Source: Candidatus Kaiserbacteria bacterium RIFCSPHIGHO2_02_FULL_49_34
GTDB taxonomy: Bacteria; Patescibacteriota; Minisyncoccia; Phycocordibacterales; UBA918
Length of the DNA: 48,533 nt
Direction: 5' to 3'
Assembly (NCBI GenBank): GCA_001781205.1
Contig: MFLE01000009.1
Location: 1 to 48,533 of the forward strand
Positions within the stretch are counted from its first letter, which is position 1. Each line of letters starts with the position of its first letter. The position numbers and the translations under genes were made by a program. Positions 36,061 to 44,316 of this stretch are shown here, piece by piece. The notes beneath the pieces are model-generated. The model made no database searches. It was not told the origin of the DNA and saw only the letters and a program-made list of their open reading frames with translations.

Positions 36061-36885
36061 ATGCAAGAAGAAAACACCTCATCTACTCTACAGTACATCC
36101 TCCTTGGCTTTACTGTCACCATAGCAACGCTTGTGCTGCTGTTTCTCATGCTCTCACTAAGCGCGCCACGGTTTGCAGGGGCACTTATGTTTGCTGTGAC
36201 GGGAAGTGACCGTGCAACACTTATTGCGAGCCGTGGGAATTCTGATGTATATGTCGACCTTGGTTCGCAGTATTTTGGCGGTGCACAGCCATATAATGTA
36301 CTGCTTGCAAAGGAGTATTTTGAAAAGGCGATTAGCCGTGATGCAGAAAATTATCTTGCACACTACCAGCTCGCTCGCGTACTGTTTGTACTGAATGATA
36401 TTGAAGGAGCAAAAGAGCACATTGATACCAGTACCGCACTGGTACCTGATTTTAGCCGTAACTACTACATGCAAGGACTCATTTATGGATTTGCACAAGA
36501 GTACGAAAAAGCAGAAGCAGGTTTTAAAGAATTCATCACACGACAGCCTAATCTTTGGGCGGGCTATGTTGATCTCTCGTGGATTTACTTTGCACAAGGT
36601 AAATTTACTGAAGGACGTGAACTTCTTGAACCGATTGTCGACATGTTCCCGAACAATCCATGGGTTGCAAATTCCTATGGACTATTCCTTATGCATTCGC
36701 ATCAGTTTGCAGAGGCGAGTGAACAGTTTGATATAGCACTCGCTGCACTTGGAGCAATGATGCCTGATGACTTTGGTATTGCATACCCTGGCAACGACCC
36801 AGCATACTATGAGGAAGGGTACGAGCAAATGCGTACTAGTATCGAACACAACATTGCTACATTGGTTCAGTTAACATCACAATAA
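36061..36885 (+). CDS. Membrane-anchored TPR protein
   Basis: N-terminal TM; AKEYFEKAISRDAENYLAHYQLARVLFVLNDIEGAKEHIDTSTAL...EYEKAEAGFKEFITRQPNLWAGYVDLSWIYFAQGKFTEGRELLEPI. Confidence 0.8.
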   Translation: MQEENTSSTLQYILLGFTVTIATLVLLFLMLSLSAPRFAGALMFAVTGSDRATLIASRGNSDVYVDLGSQYFGGAQPYNVLLAKEYFEKAISRDAENYLAHYQLARVLFVLNDIEGAKEHIDTSTALVPDFSRNYYMQGLIYGFAQEYEKAEAGFKEFITRQPNLWAGYVDLSWIYFAQGKFTEGRELLEPIVDMFPNNPWVANSYGLFLMHSHQFAEASEQFDIALAALGAMMPDDFGIAYPGNDPAYYEEGYEQMRTSIEHNIATLVQLTSQ

Positions 36886-36889
36886 CACT

Positions 36890-39031
36890 ATGCATACTCA
36901 TATCTTACAATTTCGCACACGCTATGCCGCTGCACTCGGTGCACTGCTCGCACTCGCACTTCTTGGGGTGATGGTGTTTCTCCTTACTTCGCTTGTAACG
37001 CCATCTCGTGCGGCTGTTCTTACAGAGGACGCGCGACACGAGCTCGTGTTTTATGAACTCTCGCCGCTCGGTGAAGCTGGCGGCTACATGATGCCGGCAT
37101 CATGTCCGTCTGGCTATGTTGAGTCTGGACCGCATGCATGGAGACAAACTGGTAGCCAAGTAATCGGATGGGGTAGACGTCAAACAACAAGAATCACCGA
37201 AACATACAGCGCTCCGTGTACTGCCGCAGCGGCACCAACGCTCAGTCTCACGGCAAATCCATCAAGCATAAGCTACAACAGTGCATCAACACTTAGCTGG
37301 TCATCAGCAAATGCCACGAGCTGTACCGCATCAAACGGTTGGTCAGGTGGTAAGGCTCTCAGCGGCTCGCAGTCAACAGGGGCACTTACTTCTAGTCGTA
37401 GTTATACACTCTCATGTACGGGTGCAGGAGGAACAGTTACGCGTTCGGTTACGGTATATGTCGCAGCGGCACCAGCAATGACCTCTATAAATGCAACATG
37501 TAGCGCCGATGGCAATACAGTCAGTGCAAACTGGTCAGCAACAAATGCAACCTCATACAATCTCCGTGTGGATAATCAATCGAATCCATGGAAGGGGGCA
37601 TGTAATGTTGCTCAGTATCCTGGCGACGTCTGTGCTGATGGATATGGTAGCACCTCTTGGAGTGCCGGTGGAGCACAAGGAAACACATACAATGTATGGG
37701 TTCATGCATGTGTTGCGGGATACTGTAGTTCACCAATAAGTAGGCAAGTAACCTGTACACCTCCAACGCCAACCCTTACTTTCACAGGAAATCCAACATC
37801 AGTTACATATAATACCGCATCAACACTCAGCTGGTCATCAACAAACGTCACCAGTTGTACTGCATCAGGTGCATGGTCAGGCAGCAAAGCAGTCTCTGGC
37901 AGTCAATCAACAGGTGCTCTTACTACAACACCAAATACCTACACCCTCACCTGTACTGGCCCTGGCGGTTCTATTACACGGAATGTTACTATCACTATTC
38001 CTGCGCCAACACTCAGCTTCACGGGAAATCCAACATCAATAAGTAACGGTGGCGCATCGACACTCACGTGGTCAACAGCAAATGCCACCAGTTGTACTGC
38101 GTCAGGTGCGTGGTCAGGAAGCAAAGCTGTCTCGGGTAGTCAATCAACAGGTGCCATTACTACAACACCAAATACCTACACCCTCACCTGTACTGGCCCC
38201 GGTGGTTCCATCACAAGGGATGTAACGGTGACTATCCCCGCACCAACACTCACTATCAAAGCGAATCCAACAGTTGTTGGGTATGGCGGTGCATCAACTG
38301 TTACTTGGTCAACCACAAACGCAACCGCATGTACTGCATCAGGTGACTGGACCGGAAACAAAGCAGTTTCTGGCAGTCAGACTATGAGCAATATTATCAA
38401 GACGCCAAACACCTATTCAATGACCTGTACTGGTCCAGGTGGATCAGTGACAAGAATTGCCAATGCAACTACTGGAGGTACAAGTGGCACGAGTGTCACT
38501 ATCCCTGCACCAACGGCAACCTTGCAGGTCCGTGTGAATGGCGGTGCTTGGACAACTGCTGCGCAAACCATTGAACCAACCGATACAATCAATCTTCAAT
38601 GGGGTTCAACAAATGCAAGCACCTGTAATGCCGGTGGATTTACCGCAGGCACAACCTCAGGAATCGCAACTGCTGTCGATGAGCCTGCGCCAGGCACGAC
38701 AAAAACCTATACGGTTCAATGTCCTGGTGCTACGGGCACATCACCCGCAAATGCTTCGGTGGATGTCACTACACGCAGTCGCTTACCGACGCTCACCTCA
38801 AGTAGCCTTATTGTCACCTCTGGTTCAACCGCAACCCTCACCTACGATCTTAATAGCAATCCATCGTGTACCTTTGACACTACTGATACGACACTGAACA
38901 ATGTTGTCGTGAGCACGAATGGTGCAAAGTCAACAGGGCAAATAACGAAGCAAACCGTCTACACACTCGAGTGTCCAGGCGGCAATGCAACAATTATTAT
39001 TAATATCGAAGGAGATATCCGAGAGCAATAG
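36890..39031 (+). CDS. Secreted protein with tandem Cys-paired Ig-like repeats
   Basis: Repeats of form PTLxFTGNPTSxxxxxASTLSWSSxNxTSCTASGAWSGSKAVSGSQSTGAxTTTPNTYTLTCTGPGGSITRxVTxTIPAP. Confidence 0.8.
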   Translation: MHTHILQFRTRYAAALGALLALALLGVMVFLLTSLVTPSRAAVLTEDARHELVFYELSPLGEAGGYMMPASCPSGYVESGPHAWRQTGSQVIGWGRRQTTRITETYSAPCTAAAAPTLSLTANPSSISYNSASTLSWSSANATSCTASNGWSGGKALSGSQSTGALTSSRSYTLSCTGAGGTVTRSVTVYVAAAPAMTSINATCSADGNTVSANWSATNATSYNLRVDNQSNPWKGACNVAQYPGDVCADGYGSTSWSAGGAQGNTYNVWVHACVAGYCSSPISRQVTCTPPTPTLTFTGNPTSVTYNTASTLSWSSTNVTSCTASGAWSGSKAVSGSQSTGALTTTPNTYTLTCTGPGGSITRNVTITIPAPTLSFTGNPTSISNGGASTLTWSTANATSCTASGAWSGSKAVSGSQSTGAITTTPNTYTLTCTGPGGSITRDVTVTIPAPTLTIKANPTVVGYGGASTVTWSTTNATACTASGDWTGNKAVSGSQTMSNIIKTPNTYSMTCTGPGGSVTRIANATTGGTSGTSVTIPAPTATLQVRVNGGAWTTAAQTIEPTDTINLQWGSTNASTCNAGGFTAGTTSGIATAVDEPAPGTTKTYTVQCPGATGTSPANASVDVTTRSRLPTLTSSSLIVTSGSTATLTYDLNSNPSCTFDTTDTTLNNVVVSTNGAKSTGQITKQTVYTLECPGGNATIIINIEGDIREQ
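37231..38520 (+). repeat. Tandem ~235-bp coding repeats within the Ig-like protein, with one interruption
   Basis: Repeat starts near 37231, 37764, 38000 and 38238; units 2 and 3 share long near-identical DNA. Confidence 0.8.
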
Positions 39032-39035
39032 CCTA

Positions 39036-39070
39036 CAAAAACACCTCCGTAAGCGGAGGTGTTTTTGTAG
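39036..39070 (+). terminator. Terminator
   Basis: caaaaacacctccgtaagcggaggtgtttttg. Confidence 0.85.
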
Positions 39071-39083
39071 AAAGGAAATCAGC

Positions 39084-39172
39084 TATCTTTCAAACGAGTG
39101 AGAGTTGTAGCCAGGCCGAAGTGTTAACGAAGGTTTGGATATAACCGAGCGAGAGTAGAAAGAAGCGAAGCA
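39084..39172 (+). repeat. Family-3 repeat (copy A)
   Basis: atctttcaaacgagtgagagttgtagccaggccgaagtgttaacgaaggtttggatataaccgagcgagagtagaaagaagcgaagc. Confidence 0.8.
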
Positions 39173-39613
39173 TTACTCGGCAACATGTGCACAGGCGATG
39201 ATTGTTTTTTCGAGTGTTGTCAGCACCGACGTGCGTGCTGAAGGGGAAATGTCAGCAAGTGTTATTTTAAGTCCTTTGGCAAGCGTCTGCTCTGCATCTT
39301 TACATAGTTTCGTGCCCTTAAGGGTGAGTGTGATATGGTGCTCGCGACGGCTGTCAGTGTGGATACTGCTCTTAATAAGCTTCGAAGCCTCCAGGTTTTT
39401 CAAATGGCGTGACATTGCGGGATGTGATACAGCAAGAAGATGTGCAAGTACGGTTGGCATGGTGGTGCCGCTCGCAATATGGCGCAAAATTCTGTATTGT
39501 GTAAAGGTAATGGTGATGCCTGCTGCACGCAGAATAGTATTCGCTTCGGCATCAATAAATACCGCCGCGCGGAGTAGGGTATCAGGGTAGCTGAGGGAAA
39601 ACTTTGATTCCAT
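39173..39613 (-). CDS. MarR-family transcriptional regulator
   Basis: ITFTQYRILRHIASGTTMPTVLAHLLAVSHPAMSRHLKNLEASKLIKSSIHTDSRREHHITLTLKG winged-helix. Confidence 0.88.
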   Translation of the reverse strand: MESKFSLSYPDTLLRAAVFIDAEANTILRAAGITITFTQYRILRHIASGTTMPTVLAHLLAVSHPAMSRHLKNLEASKLIKSSIHTDSRREHHITLTLKGTKLCKDAEQTLAKGLKITLADISPSARTSVLTTLEKTIIACAHVAE

Positions 39614-39682
39614 GGAATCACTCTACGCTTTTTAGATATGAGTATGTATTGCGCACTCGCGTTTTGCATGGTATATTCACGC

Positions 39683-40010
39683 CGTCAGACAGTCGCTCGG
39701 TAGTAATACTGGGAGGAAAGTCCGGACATGCCCATGCTCGCAAGAGCATGGAGGACGGTAGTAGGTAACTCCTGCACGCGGCAACGCGCGAGGTGCGAAC
39801 AGAGACGCTTTAATCGAAAGAAAGAAGTCCCTGCGATGGGAAGCTATGCACGAAACGAAGTGTGTAGTTGAAACGGCTAAATCCTTACCTGCATGCAAGG
39901 TCGTGCTTCTCCGCAAGGAGATGAGAACCGCTCGAGCAGTGTGGCGACACATTGCCCAGATAAATGACTGTCACCACCCCGCAAGGGGCGGCACAGAATC
40001 CGGCTTATCG
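39683..40010 (+). ncRNA. rnpB: RNase P RNA
   Basis: GGGAGGAAAGTCCGGACAT at the 5' side and ACAGAATCCGGCTTATCG at the 3' side, TATATT promoter upstream. Confidence 0.93.
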
Positions 40011-40046
40011 ACACACAAACACGCACTTCGGTGCGTGTTTGTGTGT
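40011..40046 (+). terminator. 16-bp perfect hairpin with TTCG loop at the rnpB 3' end
   Basis: ACACACAAACACGCAC-TTCG-GTGCGTGTTTGTGTGT. Confidence 0.6.
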
Positions 40047-40107
40047 GCATACATGTCTCTCAGGGAGGAGAGGTCTTGCCCTCTCCTCCCTGAGAGACAT
40101 GTATGCA
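40046..40107. repeat. 28-bp perfect inverted repeat
   Basis: TGCATACATGTCTCTCAGGGAGGAGAGG-tcttgc-CCTCTCCTCCCTGAGAGACATGTATGCA. Confidence 0.9.
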
Positions 40108-40382
40108 TATCGCTTTAACCACCCATCCAAACGCCTGCTGTGTACGTTACTTTTGTCATTCTGTAAGAATCCAGAGTCGGCACATTATACATGATTCTAA
40201 AGCGTTCGTGCTTTTAAGCACATCGCTCTACCTATCGGTTGTGGCTACATTGAGCATGCCGTTTCGACGCTGGATTCTTCCAGGATGACAAAATGAGGGA
40301 ACAGTTCTCAAAATTAGATACTAGTTAAAATCAATTTTAAAATCTTTACTAAAATTTCCCCAACTAATGCTATACTGCGCAT

Positions 40383-42032
40383 ATGATTCAATTTGATGAT
40401 GAACGTGTTGCAGGGAAGCTTGCGTCACTCCGACATGACGAAGTAGAAGAACGGGTGCGAATGCTTGCGGCGCAGATAGGGACGAATTATATCAACCTCG
40501 TCGGTATTTCTATTAACCCAGAAGCATTATCGCAGATCCCTGAAGCACAAGCGAAAGAGCTTGAGATGGTTGCCTTTTTGCTCCACGGCACCACGCTCTC
40601 GATAGCGATGAAGAATCCGAAGAATCCGCGCGCGCAGGAGGTTGTCACAACCTTAAAAAAGAAGGGATATGTCGTCAAAGAGTACATGGTCTCTGAGGCG
40701 AGCCTTCAGCATGTATATCTGCGTTATGCGGATTTGCGTAGCGCGACCGCATCATCCAAACACTCACTCGACATTGATGCCGAGCTTGTTGCATCACTCT
40801 CGGAGCGTATCCGTTCACACCTCGATGTTGACACTATGATGCAAGAAGCCTTCGCAATGGAGTCATCAGAAAAGATTAGCCGCATCGTGAGTATCATGTT
40901 CGCAGGTGCAAACGCGCTTCGTTCCTCCGACATTCACATCGAACCCGAAGAAGACACAACGCGTATGCGATACCGTATCGACGGCGTACTATGGGAGGTC
41001 ACTAATCTTCCTCCAACGATTTATCACGGTGTAATGCAACGTATCAAGCTTCTTGCTGGTGCGAAACTCAATGTCCACAATGAAGCGCAAGACGGACGTA
41101 TGAGTTTCGTACTTGGCGCGGCGACGATTGATGTGCGTGTCTCAATTATTCCAGGCGGGCACGGTGAGTCAGTCGTGATGCGTCTTCTTAACTCTGAATC
41201 GGCGCAGCTCTCACTTGAAGATCTCGGCTTTAGTGAAATACTGCGCAATGTTATCGAAGAAGAACTTGCGCGTCCGAATGGCGCTATCATTACGACAGGT
41301 CCTACCGGGTCAGGTAAAACAACTGCGCTCTATGCGTTTCTTATCGCCGTACATAAACCAGGCGTTAAAATCATAACGATTGAAGACCCTATCGAATACC
41401 GTCTGCCGGGCATTGTACAAACACAAACAGGCGCACACTACACATTTGCATCTGGGCTGCGCGCAATTCTCCGTCAAGACCCAGATATTATTATGGTCGG
41501 CGAAATGCGCGACCTTGAGGTGTCAGAAACTGTTGTACATGCCGCACTCACGGGGCACTTGGTGTTTTCAACACTCCACACCAACAGCGCCATCGGTGCG
41601 ATTCCTCGCCTTATCGACATGGGTATCGAACCAACAATTCTTGGAAGTTCCTTTAACCTCATGCTCGGACAGCGTCTCGCGCGCCGCTTGTGTCCGCATT
41701 GTAAAAAAGCGCGCACCGCAACACCTGATGAACAGAAAATCATGATGCGTGTACTGGGGACTGCACCAGCATCGACACAAATTTACGATGCTGTCGGCTG
41801 CGATAAGTGTGGTATGAGTGGCTACAAAGGTCGTATCGGTATTTACGAAGCCGTCCGCATGACTCACGACCTTGCGCCACATATCAAAAAGGGAATTAGC
41901 GAAGAAGAAATTTCCGAACGTATTAAACCACAAGGAATTCCGTCCATGCAGCAAGACGGCGTCATGAAAGTCCTTGCGGGCGTCACTTCGCTCGATGAAC
42001 TTGAACGTGTTGTCGATTTACATGGCACATAG
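40383..42032 (+). CDS. pilB: PilB/GspE-type secretion or pilus assembly ATPase
   Basis: GPTGSGKTTALYAFL Walker A, TIEDPIEYRLPGIVQTQ, ILRQDPDIIMVGEMRDLEVSETVVHAALTGHLVFSTLHTN, CPHC...CDKCGMSGYKGRIGIYE. Confidence 0.93.
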   Translation: MIQFDDERVAGKLASLRHDEVEERVRMLAAQIGTNYINLVGISINPEALSQIPEAQAKELEMVAFLLHGTTLSIAMKNPKNPRAQEVVTTLKKKGYVVKEYMVSEASLQHVYLRYADLRSATASSKHSLDIDAELVASLSERIRSHLDVDTMMQEAFAMESSEKISRIVSIMFAGANALRSSDIHIEPEEDTTRMRYRIDGVLWEVTNLPPTIYHGVMQRIKLLAGAKLNVHNEAQDGRMSFVLGAATIDVRVSIIPGGHGESVVMRLLNSESAQLSLEDLGFSEILRNVIEEELARPNGAIITTGPTGSGKTTALYAFLIAVHKPGVKIITIEDPIEYRLPGIVQTQTGAHYTFASGLRAILRQDPDIIMVGEMRDLEVSETVVHAALTGHLVFSTLHTNSAIGAIPRLIDMGIEPTILGSSFNLMLGQRLARRLCPHCKKARTATPDEQKIMMRVLGTAPASTQIYDAVGCDKCGMSGYKGRIGIYEAVRMTHDLAPHIKKGISEEEISERIKPQGIPSMQQDGVMKVLAGVTSLDELERVVDLHGT

Positions 42033-42093
42033 AGTTCTTGGTGGAACCGCGAACTGAGTTGGGATTTTTGCATTGTGCAGGTATACTGTGCGT

Positions 42094-42474
42094 ATGAGTT
42101 TTTCAATCGCACATACTACGCGAACGTATCCAAAACAGCTTCCATTTGAACGCATGAAGCGAGATATTTTAGGTGCGAACTATGAGCTAACACTTATATT
42201 TGTCGGACGAACGCGTGCACAAGCACTCAACATCGCCTATCGCAAGAAAGACTACTATCCAAACGTACTTTCTTTTCCATTGGATGATACGCAGGGCGAA
42301 ATCTATATCTGCCCAGAGGTTGCAAATCGCCAAGCGAAGAAGTTCGGTATGACACCCACCGGCTTCATGGGTTTTCTCTTTATTCACGGACTCTACCACC
42401 TCAAAGGGCATGATCACGGCGACAAAATGGACGCACTCGAAGAGAAGACGGTCAAAAAATACGGGTTAAAATAA
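42094..42474 (+). CDS. ybeY: Endoribonuclease YbeY
   Basis: NVLSFPLDD, GEIYICPEVA, FIHGLYHLKGHDHG metal motif; TATACT-N6-ATG. Confidence 0.9.
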   Translation: MSFSIAHTTRTYPKQLPFERMKRDILGANYELTLIFVGRTRAQALNIAYRKKDYYPNVLSFPLDDTQGEIYICPEVANRQAKKFGMTPTGFMGFLFIHGLYHLKGHDHGDKMDALEEKTVKKYGLK

Positions 42475-42475
42475 T

Positions 42476-43654
42476 ATGAGTAAGCGTACACGTATCATCA
42501 CAGGTATCGACATGGGCTCATCACTGATTAAAGTGATGGTCTTTCGTGCCTCCGAGAAAGATGGTGAGCAGGTGTCGCACGTAATTGGGTTCGGCAAGGC
42601 GGAGTCTCGTGGTATTGAACGTGGGTACGTCGTCAACCACGCTGATGCGCTCCGTGCACTGCAAAATGCGCTTGCCGAGGCGGAGAAAAACGCTAAGCAT
42701 CACATTACCGATGCGTATCTTTCAATTGGGGGTGAGATGCTGGGTTCGAACTACGCACACGGCGAAACGATAGCGCAGGGGCCAAACCAGATTATCGCGC
42801 ACGATGACATCGAGCGTGCTATTGCGTATGGTACCGAGCAGATTCGTGGCGAGCTCGTGAATATGCATCTGTTTCCTGAAATCGTGCTCCGCACGGCGCT
42901 CGACGACAAGAAGGTTATTGGGCACGCCGAGGGGATGCAGGGCAATAAGCTTGAAGTTGATACGATTATTGTCTCGGCACTCCAGCAACAATATGATGCG
43001 CTAAAAATGCTTGCACAGCATGCAGGAGTGCGAATTGTTGATGCGGTGCCGTCGCCATTGGCGTCGTCAATTGTGTCACTCTCACGTGTGCATAAGCGCA
43101 TGGGTGCTATGCTGGTTGATATTGGTGCAGAGACAACAACTGTGACGGTCTTTGAAGAATCCCGTCCTGTTGCACTTGTCGTGCTTACCATCGGTTCCGC
43201 GAATTTGACGGAAGAGCTTGCCGTACACTTCCGTATAACCCCCGAAGAGGCCGATAAAATAAAGCGTGTTGGCGTGCAGGGAACTGCTTTCCCGAAAAAG
43301 AAATACGATACCGTGGTACAAGATTTCTATACTAAACTCTTCACGAAAATCCGCGATCACTTCCGTCGCATGAAATTCCGCAATATCCTTCCCGCAGGTG
43401 TATTTTTGACTGGTGGCGGTGCACTCGCGTCAGGTATCGATGAAATTGCACGTACTATCCTCGAACTTCCCGCACGTAACGTTGCAACACCGTTTGAGAA
43501 AAAGGGCGGTATTCCTCACGAGTACCTCATGACCGTCTATGGTACCTGCATGTGGGCCGTCAATCTCGACGACGAAGCACAAGAAACAGGCATTCCAACA
43601 CCAACAAAAACAAAGGGGTTTTTCAGCTACTGGCTCAAACAATTCATACCGTAG
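42476..43654 (+). CDS. ftsA: Cell division protein FtsA
   Basis: TGIDMGSSLIKVMV, GIERGYVVN, DAYLSIGGEML, LVDIGAETTTVTVFEE, PAGVFLTGGGALASGIDE. Confidence 0.9.
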   Translation: MSKRTRIITGIDMGSSLIKVMVFRASEKDGEQVSHVIGFGKAESRGIERGYVVNHADALRALQNALAEAEKNAKHHITDAYLSIGGEMLGSNYAHGETIAQGPNQIIAHDDIERAIAYGTEQIRGELVNMHLFPEIVLRTALDDKKVIGHAEGMQGNKLEVDTIIVSALQQQYDALKMLAQHAGVRIVDAVPSPLASSIVSLSRVHKRMGAMLVDIGAETTTVTVFEESRPVALVVLTIGSANLTEELAVHFRITPEEADKIKRVGVQGTAFPKKKYDTVVQDFYTKLFTKIRDHFRRMKFRNILPAGVFLTGGGALASGIDEIARTILELPARNVATPFEKKGGIPHEYLMTVYGTCMWAVNLDDEAQETGIPTPTKTKGFFSYWLKQFIP

Positions 43655-43655
43655 A

Positions 43656-43867
43656 CTTCTTCCAAAATAAGCGAATTTGCACTGGTTTCAGAAATTTTTG
43701 ACTCATCTTTCAAGCAAGTGAGCGTCGTAGCTGAGTCGAAGCGTAAGCGGAGATTCAGATATGACCGAACGAGCGAAGAAAGAAGCGGAGCGTCACAAGT
43801 ACATTGGGTACGGCTCCTGCAAAAATATCTTCCAACCAGCACAACTTCATCTCATTTTGAAAGAAGT
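43656..43867. repeat. Family-2 nested palindrome (copy 3), interrupted by family-3 repeat B
   Basis: CTTCTTCCAAAAT/ATTTTGAAAGAAG outer arm; CACTGGTT/AACCAGCAC inner arm; core GGTACGGCTCC. Confidence 0.75.
43704..43792 (+). repeat. Family-3 repeat (copy B), nested in family-2 copy 3
   Basis: atctttcaagcaagtgagcgtcgtagctgagtcgaagcgtaagcggagattcagatatgaccgaacgagcgaagaaagaagcggagc. Confidence 0.8.
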
Positions 43868-43914
43868 CTTTGTTTTACTCTGCGTGGTATTGTAAGCATA
43901 CAATACAAACATCT

Positions 43915-43985
43915 GTCATCCCCGGGTATTTGAAAGCAATAGTCGGACAGGCGTCCTTCTTTGCTTTCAAGACCACGAGGATGAC
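43915..43985. repeat. Family-1 element, reduced copy 1e
   Basis: TGTCATCCCCG...CGAGGATGACA ends with one GAAAGCAA/TTGCTTTC arm; central GGATCC hairpin missing. Confidence 0.75.
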
Positions 43986-44070
43986 AAAATATTTTTGGTT
44001 ACCAGAGATTAATGAGCTCGCGCCCTTGGATTTTGCATTCTCTGCAGAGGTGTGGTAGTATCTGGGAACT

Positions 44071-44310
44071 ATGGAAGCTATGCAATCGGTACTCCCGTAC
44101 GCTCAGGTGATTCTCTCTATCGTTCTCATTGCGGCAATTCTTTTGCAGCAGCGCGGTTCGAGCCTTGGTGGCGCGTTCGGCAGCGATAATTTCAGCGGCA
44201 CATTCAACAAGCGTCGCGGCGGAGAAATGTTTTTGTTCAAGGTGGCAATTGTCTCAGGTATTCTTTTTGTGCTTACGACGCTACTTTCTCTTATTTTGGC
44301 GCAGGGCTAG
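44071..44310 (+). CDS. secG: Preprotein translocase subunit SecG
   Basis: AQVILSIVLIAAILLQQRGSSLGGAFGSDNFSGTFNKRRGGEMFLFKVAIVSGILFVL. Confidence 0.9.
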   Translation: MEAMQSVLPYAQVILSIVLIAAILLQQRGSSLGGAFGSDNFSGTFNKRRGGEMFLFKVAIVSGILFVLTTLLSLILAQG

Positions 44311-44316
44311 ACTCTT

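Noticed and set aside
37702-38361. Repeated ~61-aa minus-strand ORFs
   Set aside because: Antisense of the Ig-like tandem repeats; the repetition comes from the sense gene.
37231-38520. Tandem DNA repeats considered as a CRISPR array
   Set aside because: Units are ~235 bp, in-frame coding, with no short-repeat/spacer pattern and no cas genes nearby.
40195-40295. Possible degenerate family-1 end (ccaggatgacaaaatg)
   Set aside because: Only one end matches; no paired TGTCATCC end or central hairpin could be identified.
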